Source: Gentiana macrophylla (lineage: Eukaryota > Streptophyta > Magnoliopsida > Gentianales > Gentianaceae). Taken from it: DNA of 64,000 nt. Positions within the stretch are counted from its first letter, which is position 1. Each line of letters opens with the position of its first letter. The notes beneath the pieces were generated by a model that made no database searches, was not told where the DNA came from, and saw only the letters and a program-made list of their open reading frames with translations. Position numbers and translations under genes: made by a program. Where the stretch lies: positions 22,281,541 to 22,345,540 of the forward strand of contig CM047814.1 in the NCBI GenBank assembly GCA_026214975.1. Direction: 5' to 3'. Shown in pieces: positions 22,764 to 34,478 of this stretch.

Positions 22764-24971
22764 TGTAATATTCCGATTTTCAGGAAAGGGCAGACGTGTC
22801 ATTTTGCGAAAACGAAATATTATTATTCTTTGCTTCTTTTGTGGATTTGAGTTTTTGGGTATATATATATGGGTCGAATATATGTATATATATACATTGG
22901 AAAAATCTGATTTTAAGTTGGGATTTTCTGTTTAAGGGAAATAAATCTCATTAGTTCCCATAACCTAAAAGAAATCAGAAATTTCCTACGTTCTTTGAAA
23001 GCGGCGTGTAGGAGCAAAATTAAGGGCTGAGAGATTTCTTCCAATTTCTAAGCCATTCTTCAACCGTTTCGGATCGACAGAAACGTGGAATCATCGTGAA
23101 GAGGCGTCGTTTCAACACAAGAAAGTTGGAGTTTTTCCTAAGGTATGAATTTCGACCTAGGTGCTGTTTTGGATGGGTTTTATGGATTAAAACTCGTATC
23201 TTTAAATAGTCTTGTTTCGTTAGAAGCATGTGATCGAATCTAATCTGAATTTGAATTGATCACATAGGTTTTCTTTGAAGGAATGATCATTTTGCTATAG
23301 TTTTTTTGAGAGCTGGACTTGGATTAGCTTGCTAAAAGGTAAGAGTCTCTTCCTACGTTTTAATTATGATTTTAGGGTTAAGATTGATGCTTGTATATGG
23401 TTTAAATTATAGAAATCATGTTGGTTGATCGTTTAAGGATTAAGGGATGTTATGGTATGTGAAAGTTGTGAGTTTTCTGTTGTTTTTATGAGTTTTTCGA
23501 TGTTAAATGTGTTGGAAACGGATAGGAAATCGTTAAGTCGTAGAAAAACATGTTTAGGGTTTTTTCAGCGTGCAATGCGCACGCATTAGGCATCAATGCG
23601 CATGCATTGATGAGGCAGAGAGTCGGATTTTGATAGAGGATGCTCAATGCGCATGCACAGGCTAGAATGCGCACGCATCGAGGGTCAGAAATTAGGAAAA
23701 GTGATACAGCGTTGGTTGTGCACGTGCACCAAGGGGTAATGCGCATGCATAGGTCAGACAGAAGCATCCTGAATGTTTCTTGATGCTCAATGCGCACGCA
23801 TTCCAGAGAATGCACACGCATTGACCCTGCTTTGGGGAAAAGTATAGTTTTAGGCCCCGAGTCTCGTTTTAAATGTTGTTTCTTGATCTAATAACATTAA
23901 TTAAACATGAACAAGTCTTGATTGAGTTTCTGATGCGTTTAGTTCCGGCACCGAACGTACTCTGCCAAGGAGTTGAAGTTCGGGACCGTCGGGAGGGCAT
24001 GATAGGCTTGTGCTTTGATGACCTAGAGTTCATCAATGTCTGTGTAATTGATAGGATGTGGTGTCTAGCTGTCTAAGCGAGGGAGTAGAGTTGTTAAGGT
24101 GAGCTTTGCTTTGAAAACACTTAGGTGGCTAGTTAATACTTAATAACTTACATACGTGGCAGTAAAAAGATAAAATGGCATGCTATTCTTAGTCAGGCAC
24201 CGATTCATATCGGCGATGTGGTACGTTCATAAATGTGAACAACGCTACTGGCTCAAAAGGCTGAAGGGTAGCGGAGTAAATTCATCGAACGTATACGCAT
24301 ACCGGGGAGACCCCGGAGCTATCATGTGCTATTCACCGTTAGTTAGCAAGTATATCTTCAGGCTGATAAACGCCATGCGTAGTGCCCTTGAATGCTGACG
24401 TAACCAGGATAAGTTAAGTTAGAAACGTATAGTCATGACATGTTGATGGACATGGAGTGAACCCTAGATTGAGTCGGTCTTATAAAGATAATCTTTTAAT
24501 TATAGATCATAATTAATTTGTAGCTTATACCTCTTATTGAGTACATTGTACTTACGTCATATGCATGTTTTTCTATGTGTTTGGGGGAGAGAAGATGAAA
24601 GGTAGATCCAGAGTTCGAGGAAGACTTTGAAGACAACGTTTAAGGATGCCGACGTTGAAGCCTTGATTTTATTATTTGTTTTGATGATACTTTAAACCTT
24701 GTTATTTCTTTAGTATACTTTTGGAGGTTTAAATGCGTTATAATGTTTTGTTTGTTTTTCTAATGTAATAAATTTACATTTCTATCTTTAGATATTGAGT
24801 TTCTATTCTTGGTTGTTTGAAAAAAAATATACCCGAGTCTTTTGCTTCTGTTTTGCTTAACTCGATGCGACGTAGTAGAGGCTGACGTATAATGTGAAAT
24901 TTATTTTATATTATACGTGCCGAATATTTTTTTTCGGATAAGAACTCGGTGTCCGGGAACGAGGCGTTACA
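22764..24971 (+). mobile_element. Solo LTR C (same family as A and B)
   Basis: The element begins TGTAATATTCCGATTTTC and ends GAGGCGTTACA, typical Tekay/Del-like LTR ends. Flanks TTAAG (22759-22763) and TGAAG (24972-24976) match at 4 of 5 positions. Its 3' part is homologous to both arms of the 19.5-22.2 kb inverted repeat, including the MLFLDLIT frame near 23873. It carries a cluster of dyad-symmetric AATGCGCACGCATT motifs at about 23573-23823. No internal retroelement sequence follows. Confidence 0.8.
23573..23823. repeat. Cluster of AATGCGCRYGCATT dyad motifs in solo LTR C
   Basis: About seven copies of a partly palindromic 14-mer, AATGCGCACGCATT or AATGCGCATGCATT, occur in 250 bp, with variants such as AATGCACACGCATT. 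They are separated by 15-40 bp of unrelated sequence. Their CG-rich core stands out against the AT-rich surroundings. Weaker relatives are present in the LTR spacer near 20845-20900. Confidence 0.7.
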
Positions 24972-25189
24972 TGAAGTGAGGAATATTGAATTGTAGGTTT
25001 TCAATTGCAGTGCGGCTTAGTGGAATTCATTGTTTTAAATTATATATACTCCTCTCCAATTCAAAATGGTCGTATATATATAATTTAATGATGGTCCTCT
25101 TGACCATTAGGTATGCCGATCTTTAATGTTTATGTGAATATATATTGATGTGAGATTAATCATTTAATGAAATTGCACATAGTGATTCT

Positions 25190-25560
25190 TGTATGATAAG
25201 TTGTTTGAGTCAAGGAATCTGAAGTGTATGGCTAACCCAATAACAAAAGTTTCGTAAGGGGGACCGGAGCAGGCTACCATGAGACAAAAATCTTCTTTCT
25301 AAAGAGATTCGATTCGAACTCTTATATGTCCAAGGTTCAATATTGAAATAATTTGAGAGGTTTTCCCTGACTTTGTCCGTGTCAACAAACAATTCAAATA
25401 CCTCGACTTTTTAGAACAGTCCGAGTCAAATAGCAATGATTGAAGCACTTCTTTTACACTATTTCGAAACCTAAGGACTCAATCGTATGGATATGTAAAA
25501 TATAGGATTTCCAATCCTAGCGGGAAAGGGATACTCAATTTCTCAATTTAAAGTGTATTG
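25190..25560. other. Probable nuclear plastid-DNA fragment (NUPT)
   Basis: The stretch from about GAGTCAAGGAATCTG through GGGGGACCGGAGCAGGC to GACTCAATCGTATGG reads like conserved plastid non-coding sequence, as I remember it from chloroplast genomes. I cannot name the plastid locus with certainty. Small indels relative to that memory suggest an old transfer. The 60-residue minus-strand ORF at 25210-25392 is not interpreted as a nuclear gene. Confidence 0.45.
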
Positions 25561-25689
25561 TAGCATGTAAGATTGATACCCTAGGTTTTGGTGTTTATTC
25601 AATTTGTTAATTATTAGATTTAAGAACTATAATTATTAAGCACTAACAATAAGATGTAAAGGTGAAATTTATATAAAAGTAATAGAGAA
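25561..25689. other. Short AT-rich spacer
   Basis: Nothing was recognised between the plastid-like fragment and Copia element A. Confidence 0.5.
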
Positions 25690-26424
25690 ACATGTGTTGG
25701 AATGGTGGCTCATTTCAAACATGTGTTGTTAGCTGATCAAAAGGTGGCTAACGGGTCAAATGATGGTTGCTGAGAAGATTGTCTTAAGTCGAGATGTCAC
25801 TTTTGATGAGTCTGTAATATTGAAACATACATCACAAGAAAACGAGAATGATAATCTGAATTCTTATTGTGGAAATATTACAAAGATTACTTGAAGAGAT
25901 CACTTGAGTCTCTTCTTTGAGTTCAACAGAGGTGCCCAGCAGACCTCGGGGAGTTCGTCTGAGATATTTGTACACTTTATTTAATTGTAAAAGACATATT
26001 AATTGTGATACATATAAACAATTAATATGTCAAACTCTAGTTTACTTTATGTCATAGACACAATTAATATGTCAAACTCTAGTTTACTTTATGTCATAGA
26101 CATAGCTTTTACTTTTACTTTTGCATGCTTGCCGCCCACATCTACATACTCAAGTGGCCGCCCAAGCTAGCTTGCTACTCTATCTCAATTGTATCTATTT
26201 ATACATCTTTTTACTCAATGAATAAACTAAGTTGAAGTTTACTCTTGTGTTTATCACATTCTCAAACTCTCTTCATGGTATCGTGGCGCCTTACTCGAGT
26301 TCTAAAATCCATTTGCAAAACTCGGTTCTTTTTGTAAAAATGTCAACATTATCTCGAAGTTTCATCTTCTTGATGGACTCACAAATTTGCTCGTGATGGG
26401 ATAATCGAACACTCTTCTTTTACA

Positions 26425-27195
26425 AATCATAAACTTGATGGTAACAATTACTTGCTATGGTCAAGGTCTATGAAAATGTATATCTCCGGCCAGGGGCAAG
26501 ATGGGATATCTGTGCAGTTTCCAAACTCGCCTGCTGGCCGACCCCAAGTTTGAAGCATGGGACACGAAAATAACCAAGTCATGACCATCCTCACGAGGTC
26601 TATGACAAAAGAGATCGATGAGAACTTCATGATGTATGACATCGCTAAGGAAATGCAGGACAATGCCGAGAGACCTTTACTCAAAAAGGACAATACATCT
26701 CAAGTCTATGAACTCAAGCTCAGATTCAAAATTGCAGACAAGGGGATATGTCTCAGAACTCAATACTTTAATCAACTATCTAAGGCATGGCAACACCTAG
26801 ATATGTTGGAAACTCACCCTGGAATGATGTTAAAGATCTTGCACTCTTTAAAGACATTATCGAGAAAAGAGAGTATTCAAGTTCCTCACTGGATCGAACC
26901 TACTCTTGATGATGTTAGAGGAGAATTCTTGCCACAAAACCTCTCCCAAATCTCAAATCCATGTTTGCTTGAGGTCAAACATGAAGAAAGCGAGGAGGAA
27001 AGTCATCTTCTTTGAACACCCTGTTGATAACCCTCATTGAAGGTGCCGCTGTTGAATGTCGGGAAAGGCTTTGAGGTTATTGGGACTTACTGAAACTCTT
27101 TGAAAAAGCGGAAGGTTGTTCTGTGATCACCGCAAACGCACAAATCACACCAAGGACAATTCTTTGGAAGCTTCATGGCAAGCCTAATCCTCTAA
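26425..27195 (+). pseudogene. Element B gag remnant
   Basis: The HKLDGNNYLLWSRSMKMYI motif near 26427 is the start of a Copia gag of the Retrotran_gag_3/UBN2 type, the nucleocapsid precursor. The frame then shifts into the 152-residue stretch at 26557-27015, which continues the gag core (WDTENNQVMTILTRSM is the expected kind of block). A degenerate zinc knuckle lies near 27120-27170: it starts CDHRKRTNHTKDN, with Arg in place of the second Cys, and is followed by a frameshift and WKLHGKP-like sequence. The frame breaks make it non-functional as given. Confidence 0.7.
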
Positions 27196-27379
27196 AACCT
27201 CAAAACCAACCAGGAAAATCAAGCGAGACTTGTCGGTGATTTAGAGAATGACGACCATCCCAATGCTCGCTTTGTCGCCTTTAAAGCCTTTGTTGCTCGA
27301 AGATCGTGAAGGTAGCTCCTCTACTTGAAATGGCCACTCATGCTAAAAGCAGTATATTCCGCTCACCTCTTAGTAATGA

Positions 27380-28645
27380 GACTTGGATTGTTGATTAGGG
27401 CCTCTTCCCACATGACCGTAATAAAAACCTCATTACCCACTATATGCCATGCACCCAAATTCACGAAATTAAAGCTGGCGATGGTTCTGTTTCTTATTCA
27501 AAAGGTGTTGGGAAGGTTAAACTTACTAATCGATATATATACAAGGGGGTCTTATTTGTTCCAAAGTTAGATTGTAACCTTATATCTGTCAAGAAACTCA
27601 CTAAAGATCTGAATTGGATTTGTTGTTTTTGATAAGGATCGAGTGCACTTTCCAGATCTTTCTTCACGAGAAGTGATTGGTCAAGCTAAACCACCTTTCA
27701 GATGTTTGTGATCAACCTGCCCAAGACAGTAAGATCAAGACCGATCTCGCCAAGCACTGCACTCAAAACTTAGACAATATCATGTTATGGCATTATAGAC
27801 TAGGACATCCAAGTTTTGGTTATTTAAAGTCTTTAATTCGGAATTGTTTAAAGGATGTAATCTTAATGATCTTCAATGTGATATTTGTCAATTTGCCAAA
27901 CTCACCAAATCTGTGTATACTAAATTACCTCACTTCCCATCCACACCTTTCACCTTAATTCACAAAGTGATGTATGGGGACCTCAAGAGTGAAAAGTATA
28001 ACAGAGCAAGAGGTGATTTGTAACCTTCATAGATGACCACACCGAAACCACTTGGTTATTTTTAATGAAGGATAAATCAAGTTGGATCCATTTTTCAAGA
28101 GTTTTACAACATGGTCTCTACTCGCTTTGACATCAAGATTAAAATTTTGAAGACCGACAATGCTCTTGAATATTATGAGTCTAATCTCATTAATTTCTTG
28201 ATGAATAAGGGGAATTGTCCATATCAAGAGTTGTGTTGAGACACCTCGGCAAAATGGGGTTCTTTGAGAGAAAGAATAGGCACTTTCTTTGAAATGGCCG
28301 ATCAATCATGTTCACTACAAATGTTCCAAAATATATGTGGGGTGAAGCTATATTGATCGCCACTTACTTAATCAACAAAGCTTCCCAAAGCAGAGTGTTA
28401 GGTTTCAAGACTCCTATCCAAACCTGTGACCACACACTCCCGCCCTCATCTTATTGCCCAATTGCCTCCAAAAATCTTTGGTTGTCTTGTGTTTGTTTAT
28501 ATCCATGCCCAACACGAAGCAAACTTGATCCTAAAGCTCACAAGTGCATTTTCCTAGGGTATGCTAAGGACGGAAAAGGTTACAAATGCTATTCACCTCA
28601 TCGAAAAGAAATTTTACAACTCTATGGATGTAAAATTCTTTGAAA
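27380..28645 (+). pseudogene. Element B protease and integrase remnant
   Basis: The protease is marked by WIVD near 27383 followed by a stop where the active-site Ser/Thr-Gly is expected, and by VLFVPKLDCNLISVKKL near 27550. The GAG_pre-integrase zinc-binding region (LWHYRLGHPSFGYLKSL) lies near 27785-27835. The integrase core at 27960-28310 is heavily frameshifted. Its C-terminal part (YMWGEAILIATYLINK and later HKCIFLGYAKDGKGYKCY) is readable at 28308-28643. No intact catalytic D-D-E set can be read in one frame. Confidence 0.65.
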
Positions 28646-28950
28646 GGACTCCCTACTACAGCAAGTCTCTTTGAAACGATCAACGATGGAAATCGATTGA
28701 TATTGATCTAAATCCGTTCCTCAACAAACTCTTAACCTCGGCAACTCCCATCGAGACTCAAGAGATGAACCTCGGCACCCTACTCGACCCGAGCTCTTGA
28801 CTCGAGCTGCTGAGCCTCAACACCTATCGACTCGAGAGGCTCGCCGAACTACAGCACCCTACTGACATTGATGACAGACCTATTGCTCTAAGGAAAGGGA
28901 AAAGATCATGCACTGATCATTCTATTCATACTTATTTATCTTATGACCAG

Positions 28951-30541
28951 TTGTCTCCTGTATTTGCTATGTTTACACAGGACCTGGACTCTCACTCTAT
29001 TCCCAAAAATATTCAGGAGGCCCTTCAAAATGATAAGTGGAAGGCTGCTGTTAAAACAGAGATGACTGCACTCCTGGATAATCATACTTGGGACCTCACA
29101 ACTCTCCCCAAAGGCAAGAAGACAGTCAGCTGTAGATGGTTATTCACCATAAAATACAATGCTGATGGTACTATTGACAAGTACAAAGCCAGATTGGTAG
29201 CAAGGGGATTCACTCAAACTTATGGTATTGACTATAAGGAAACTTTTGCACCAGTGGCAAAACTCAACACCGCCAGGGTTCTTCGATCTCTCTAGCTGTC
29301 CAACTGGGTCGGCCTCTACACCAATTGGATATCAAAAATGCTTTTCTCAATGGTGATCTCACCGAGGAAGTCTATATGAATGTACCTCCTGGTTTTGTCA
29401 ATCCTCACACTCAGGCAAGGTATGCAAACTCGGAAAATCTCTATATGGCCTCAAGCAATCCCAAGAGCCTGGTTTGGGAAACTTACTCTGTGGGTCAAAG
29501 CTGCTGGATATCATCAATGCAACTCGAGATCACACTATGTTCATCAAGACAACCAACCGAGAGAAGGTCTATTCTTATTGTATATGTGGATGATATCATC
29601 CTTACGGGAGATGACTCTACTGAGATTCAAAATTTAAAGACCACTGGCAAAGGTGTTCCAAGTTAAGGATCTGGGCTACCTCAAGTACTTTCTTGGTATG
29701 GAAGTGGCTAGAAACACCAAAGGCATTTCGGTCTCCCAAAGAAAGTATGTATTGGATCTCTTGAAGGAAATCGGCATCTTTGGGATGCAAACTCTTTGTA
29801 TCCAGGTAGACCCCAGAATAACACCCTACTTGCATGGTGATATTGTTTGTCGAAAAGAACAATATCAAAGGCTTGTAGGTAAACTCATCTACCTTTCTCA
29901 CACAAGGCCTGATATTGCATATGGGGTTAGTCAGGTCGGTCGGTTCATGCACCGCCTCTCTTGAGCAACATTGGGATCTTGTGAATAGGATCTTGAGATA
30001 TTTAAAGTCCACTCCTGGCCAAGGCCTCGCACTTCACCAAGTCTACTGATAGATCAATCAAGGTCTACACTGATGCTGATTGGGCTGGATGTCACATTGA
30101 CAGACGATCTACCACAGGCTATTGCTCATATGTATGGGGAAACCTGGTTACTTGGAGAAGCAAGAAACAACCTCTCGTGTCAAGAAGCGATCTTTGAAGC
30201 TAAACTCAGGCACTTGTACTTGGCATTTGTGAAGCTCTATGGCTAAAAGTGGTACCGATCGAACTTCACAACCTCATCTCAAAGAACCTATCACACTCTG
30301 CTGTGATAATAATTCAGCCTTATGCATGGCTGAAGATCCTGTCCATCATGATAAAACCAAGCATGTGGACATTGACAGACACTTTCTGAAGGAAAAGATT
30401 GATGCCAAGATTATTCAACTCCAATATGTTCCCTCAGCAGATCAGAATGTTGATATTCTTACCAAGGCTATTCCACCTCTTATGTTCAGCAGACTTAGTA
30501 GCAAACTTGGCTGCATCAACATATACAAATTCCGGTTTTGA
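28951..30541 (+). pseudogene. Element B reverse transcriptase and RNase H remnant
   Basis: RT blocks appear in order: [15 protein letters not shown] and [18 protein letters not shown] (28951-29295), [18 protein letters not shown] (29325 on), the active-site [11 protein letters not shown] near 29575-29610 with both Asp present, and DLGYLKYFLGMEVA (from 29670). RNase H follows with DADWAGCHIDRRSTTGY near 30072 and DNNSALCMAEDPVHHDKTKH near 30305, ending at a TGA just before the polypurine tract. At least four frame changes or stops interrupt it. The RT active site itself is conserved. Confidence 0.75.
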
Positions 30542-30961
30542 TGGGGGTGTGGAAATATTACAAGCATTACTTACAGAGATCAGCCGAGTCTGCTTCTTGA
30601 GTTCAAAGAGGTGCCCAAGCAGACCTCGGGAGTTCGTCTGAGGATATTTTGTACACTTTATTTAATTGTAAAAGACATATTAATTGTGATACATATAAAC
30701 AATTAATATGTCAAACTCTGGTTTACTTTATGTCATAGACACAATTAATATGTCAAACTCTAGTTTACTTTATGTCATAGACATAGCTTTTACTTTTACT
30801 TTTGCATGCTTGCCGCCCACATCTACATACTCAAGTGGCCGCCCAAGCTAGCTTGCTACTCTATCTCAATTGTATCCATTTATACATCTTTTTACTCAAT
30901 GAATAAACTAAGTTGAAGTTTACTCTTGTGTTTATCACATTCTCAAACTCTCTTCACTTAT

Positions 30962-32765
30962 AAGCAGGTGGCATTTGAGATTCATACGAATCATGAGAAT
31001 GCAGCTAACTTACCTGAAGACTAATTGGTAGATCAGAATGAAATCTCTGTTGAGGTGGAGGTTCCAGAACTTAGACCTGAGGTTAGATAACCAGAATCTA
31101 TTGCCACCAGTAGACTGAAAAGAAATATTCAGAAACTTGCTTGCTACACTGCCATGGTAGCATATGCTTTTCCAATTAGCGGAGATAATATTCCATACAA
31201 CTTCAAAGAAGCTGAGAAAAGTGTGGAAAATGAAAATTGGAAGATGGAAATGGAGGAAGAGATGCAATCTCTTCGTTAGAATCAGACTTGGGAGCTTGTT
31301 CCACTTCCAAAAGGCAAGAAAGCGATTGGTTGCAAATGGGTCTATGTCAAGAAGGATGGTGCTCCTGGAAGTGACAGTGTTAGATACAAAGCTAGACTGG
31401 TAGCAAAAGGCTATGCTCAAAAGGAGGGTATCGACTACAATGAGATATTTTCACCTATTGTTAAGCATTCATCTATACGAATGCAGCTAGATTTGGTTGC
31501 ACAATTTGACCTTGAGCTTGCTCAACTTGATGTCAAAAATGCATTCTTACATGGAACTTTAGACGAGGAGATCTATATGGCACAACCTAAAGGATTTAAA
31601 TTTGCAGGTCTTGAAAACTGGGCTTGCAAGTTGAGGAAATCACTTTATAGTCTGGAGCAGCCTCCAAGACAGTGGTACAAGCGTTTTGATAGCTTTATGA
31701 AGAAACAAATGTACAAACACAGTCAGTTTGATTACTTTGTCTACTTGAAGAAATTTTGAGATGGTACATTTGTGTATTTGTTCTTATATGTTGATGATAT
31801 GTTGATTGCATCTAAGATCAAGGTGGAGATCGAAAAATTGAAGGCTCAACTGAGTTCAGAGTTTGAGATGAAAGATCTTGGAGAGGCCAAAAAGGTTCTA
31901 GGAATGGAAATCCGTAGAGACAAGTTGAATGGCACGATCTGCTTAACACATACTCGATGATCTCAAAAAACATACTTCAGAGGTTTGGTATTGATGATAA
32001 GACAAAACCTGTAAGTACTTCGCTGGCCCCTCATTTCAACTTGAGTGCATCTATGTCTCCAAAAACAGAAGCAGACAAGAGGCATATGGATTCTATTCTG
32101 TATGCAAATGCAGTTGGAGCTCTGATGTATGCAATGTGGTTTGTACAAGGCCATATATCATGTTGTCAGCATGGTAAGCCAATATATGCACAACCCTGGT
32201 AAGGGATATTGGAAAGCAGTAAGATGGATTTTACGGTACATTCATGGAACTGTGGATATTGGCTTGAAATTCTAGAAGACGAGATGAATGTCAATCGTCT
32301 AGTCGGATACATCGATCTAGACTATGTTGGTGATTTAGACAAGCGTCGATCAAAGGCTGGTTCCGTGTTTACCATGGCGGGGAGGACCGATGGTGGAGAT
32401 CAACGCTACAATCAACAATTGGTTTGTCTACCACAACGGTAGAGTATATGGAAATCACGGAAGCATTTAAGTAAGACATTTGGCTCCATAATTTGGTGAA
32501 GGACTTAGGGATTCGTCAAGAGAATATTGAAATTTTCTGTGACAGTCAAAGTGCCATATATCTGGAAAAGAATCAAGTCCATCATGGTCGCACCAAGCAC
32601 ATCGACGTTCGATACCACTTTGTTCAGGAAATATTAGAAGAAGGGACATTCTACTACTGAAGATCGACCTGCAGACAATCCTGCAGATATGTTGACAAGG
32701 GTGGTTACGAAGATCAAGTTCCAACACGGCTTGGACTTGGTCAATATTTCCAGTGACAGCGCCTA
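30962..32765 (+). pseudogene. Element A reverse transcriptase and RNase H remnant
   Basis: The frame resumes after element B with the integrase-RT linker and the RT start (NWKMEMEEEMQSL, then a stop in place of one residue). RT blocks are [18 protein letters not shown] near 31385, DVKNAFLHGTLDEEIYM near 31530, LFLYVDDMLIASK near 31778 (both catalytic Asp present) and FEMKDLGEAKKVLGMEI near 31860. A frameshift follows at about 31955. RNase H is readable in pieces, with FCDSQSAIYLEKNQVHHGR near 32535-32595. Sequence type is Tork-like Copia. Several stops make it inactive. Confidence 0.75.
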
Positions 32766-32821
32766 AGGCGCAAATGGAAGCAACATTTTTCCAGTGGGGA
32801 AAAGTTCTCCAAGGTGGAGAT

Positions 32822-33191
32822 TGTTGGAGTGGTGGCTCATTTCAAGAATGTGTTGTTAGCTGTTCAAAAGGTGGCTAACTGTTCAAATGATGGCTGCTGA
32901 AAAAAATATCCATGGCTACTGGGCTTACGAAAGAAAAATATAACACCATCTTCTCCTATATAAACCACCCAAATCATCATTGTGAAAGCCTCCCATTTTC
33001 AGCTAAGTATTAGCTTCATTACAAAGTGAGGATCCTGAGAGATAAATTTGTGTGTGTAAATTTTCTCTAATCTGAAATTGATGTTTCCGGTGGAGGTAGG
33101 CTAATTGTCGAATCATGTTAAATTTGTGTTCTTGTTTTCCATTTATATTCCGTTGTGCTCTACTTTTCGTTTCGGGTGATTCCGCACAACA
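32822..33191 (+). repeat. 3' LTR of Copia element A
   Basis: This 370-bp LTR begins TGTTGGAGTGG and ends CACAACA, preceded by the polypurine tract AAGGTGGAGATT. Its first ~85 bp match 25695-25781. A TATA-like CCTATATAAACC lies near 32955. Confidence 0.8.
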
Positions 33192-33194
33192 AGA

Positions 33195-33640
33195 TGCTCC
33201 TTTTCCCACTATTAATCGGATAGAATCGATCTCTTACCAGCATGCATAGGACCTCTTTTAATTCCTTTCACCTATCTTAGTTGCCTATTATGATGGAAAA
33301 GCTAAGGCATCTTACTTTAGTAATACCATTCATAAATTTGAGATGAAACTTCAAAGATGGTATTTAAAGTTGTTTTCTCAATGAGGGGGAGTTATTATAA
33401 TTAAACATGCGTTAACATTTATTCCCGATTAATGTGATTGCTGCTATGAAGTTACACGTTTCAGTTCTGAACAAATTGGAGCATATAATGTCTAGTTGGT
33501 TTCTAATACAGGTAAGAAGAAAAAGATTTGGAAGAAAGTGAATGGTCTAGGAATAAAATGTATAAAGATCGTTCACGCAAGCTTCACTTGAAAACTATGG
33601 TGGAAGTTGAGACAAGGGTGACGGAGTTCAAATTAGCCTT
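33195..33640 (+). pseudogene. LINE ORF2 fragment (RT C-terminal/connector region)
   Basis: The translated pieces PFTYLSCLL, ASYFSNTIHKFEMKLQRWY and GGVIIIKHALTFIP follow the order of the plant L1 region just after the RT (usual pattern LPFTYLG..., then a YFS..K...LQ.W block, then GG...IK..L..IP). The line WKKVNGLGIKC further on fits the later EGGLGIR-type block. Frames change several times. It lies on the same strand as the LINE pieces at 34250-34478 and 48757-49016 and is probably the same LINE copy. Confidence 0.65.
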
Positions 33641-33730
33641 GGCCACGTGTCATCCACAAATAACTATGTAATAAATGAGAAAAGAAATACTGAGCAATTA
33701 AGGGTCAGGAGCCCTAGCTAATGCCCAATT

Positions 33731-34245
33731 GTGAGACATTTATCCCTAGGAGGGAGCTCGGTCTAGACTGCTTAATACACCCCCGAGCCCACCACAGGTC
33801 GGTTAGGGCATAACGGAGTGCGGCCAACGCAGCTCGGACCATGGCGTCATCAGGAACTCTCCGTAGGTCAGATAGAGATAACCACGGTTTTATCCCATGT
33901 GGGTGGTTTAAGTAAATATGGAAAATATCCTCCCATTATGATTCTGATTCAAATTATTGGGTATATTAAAAATATCCCGGAAATCACGGGATAGAGGCGT
34001 AAATCAAGCCCCCGGTGGTTACAGGTGAGAATCCTCGAAGGACACGACACCGCCATAACCTAGGGCACAAGTGTTCCCTATATAAACGTTTTTAGAATTA
34101 CGGCAGACTTGATTCCTTAATAATCCCAGGATACGTAGGAAACTTGAGAAAGGCATTCTCAGGCTCAGTCTAAATCATTAACAAACACCCCCTGTTTCAT
34201 TTTTCATTGGTTTTTGGATCTTGAATATTGTCTCTAGATTAAATC
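33731..34245 (+). mobile_element. Probable Gypsy (Tat-like) LTR fragment
   Basis: The sequence begins TGTGAGACATTTATCC, has a CCTATATAAACG promoter-like box near 34077, and ends around ACTTTGACGGTATCCA near 34260. The CTTTGACGGTATC end is common in Tat-type LTRs. It separates two LINE segments, so it may be a solo LTR inserted into the LINE. No TSD was found, so boundaries are approximate. Confidence 0.45.
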
Positions 34246-34249
34246 GGCC

Positions 34250-34478
34250 CGGATGATTACTTTGACGGTATCCATCATCGTCAAAGGGCATGTGTTATGG
34301 ACTTCTAAAGCCATGGCTAGTAGTTATCCATTGTATAAACTCATTGCTTGGAACATGGTTTCTACGGTGCAAGATTGTATGGACAATCAGACTAGATATA
34401 TCGGGGCTCCTTTTCATTTATGGACATGGTTACCTAATAGTTCTGGGAAGTTTCTATTGCTTTTGCATATAAGCTACT
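34250..34478 (+). pseudogene. LINE ORF2 fragment, left side of the element G insertion
   Basis: The frame around WTWLPNSSGKF followed by an AYK-like block matches the plant L1 segment preceding the zf-RVT domain (W...GKF.....AY). It is cut at 34478 by element G and continues at 48757 with the zf-RVT domain. The flanking CTACT/CTATT duplication confirms that the two pieces were contiguous. Confidence 0.65.

Larger units (their letters stand above)
25868..30956 (+). mobile_element. Copia element B, complete with two LTRs, inserted in A
   Basis: LTRs at 25868-26275 (408 bp) and 30548-30956 (409 bp) begin TGTGGAAATATTACAA and end CTCTCTTCA. The perfect 5-bp duplication CTTAT (25863-25867 and 30957-30961) shows insertion into element A. 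A PBS-like TGGTATCGTGGC follows the 5' LTR, and a G-rich polypurine tract (GATGGGGG) precedes the 3' LTR. The internal order gag, protease, integrase, RT, RNase H is that of Copia. Each domain is recognisable but broken by frameshifts. The LTR copies are nearly identical except in their first ~110 bp, where differences and small indels cluster. Confidence 0.88.
25695..33191 (+). mobile_element. Copia element A (Tork-like, internally deleted), host of element B
   Basis: A 5' LTR start (TGTTGGAATGGTGGCTC at 25695) matches the 3' LTR at 32822-33191, which ends CACAACA. Flanks ACATG (25690-25694) and AGATG (33192-33196) match at 4 of 5 positions. Only about 87 bp of the 5' LTR remain. It is joined directly to the end of the integrase region (VLSRDVTFDES), so the rest of the LTR, gag, protease and most of integrase were deleted. 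RT and RNase H follow after the insertion of element B (25868-30956). A polypurine tract AAGGTGGAGATT precedes the 3' LTR. It cannot move by itself. Confidence 0.8.

Noticed and set aside
23486..23821. Cys/Ala-rich 111-residue minus-strand ORF
   Set aside because: Produced by the AATGCGCACGCATT repeats in solo LTR C.
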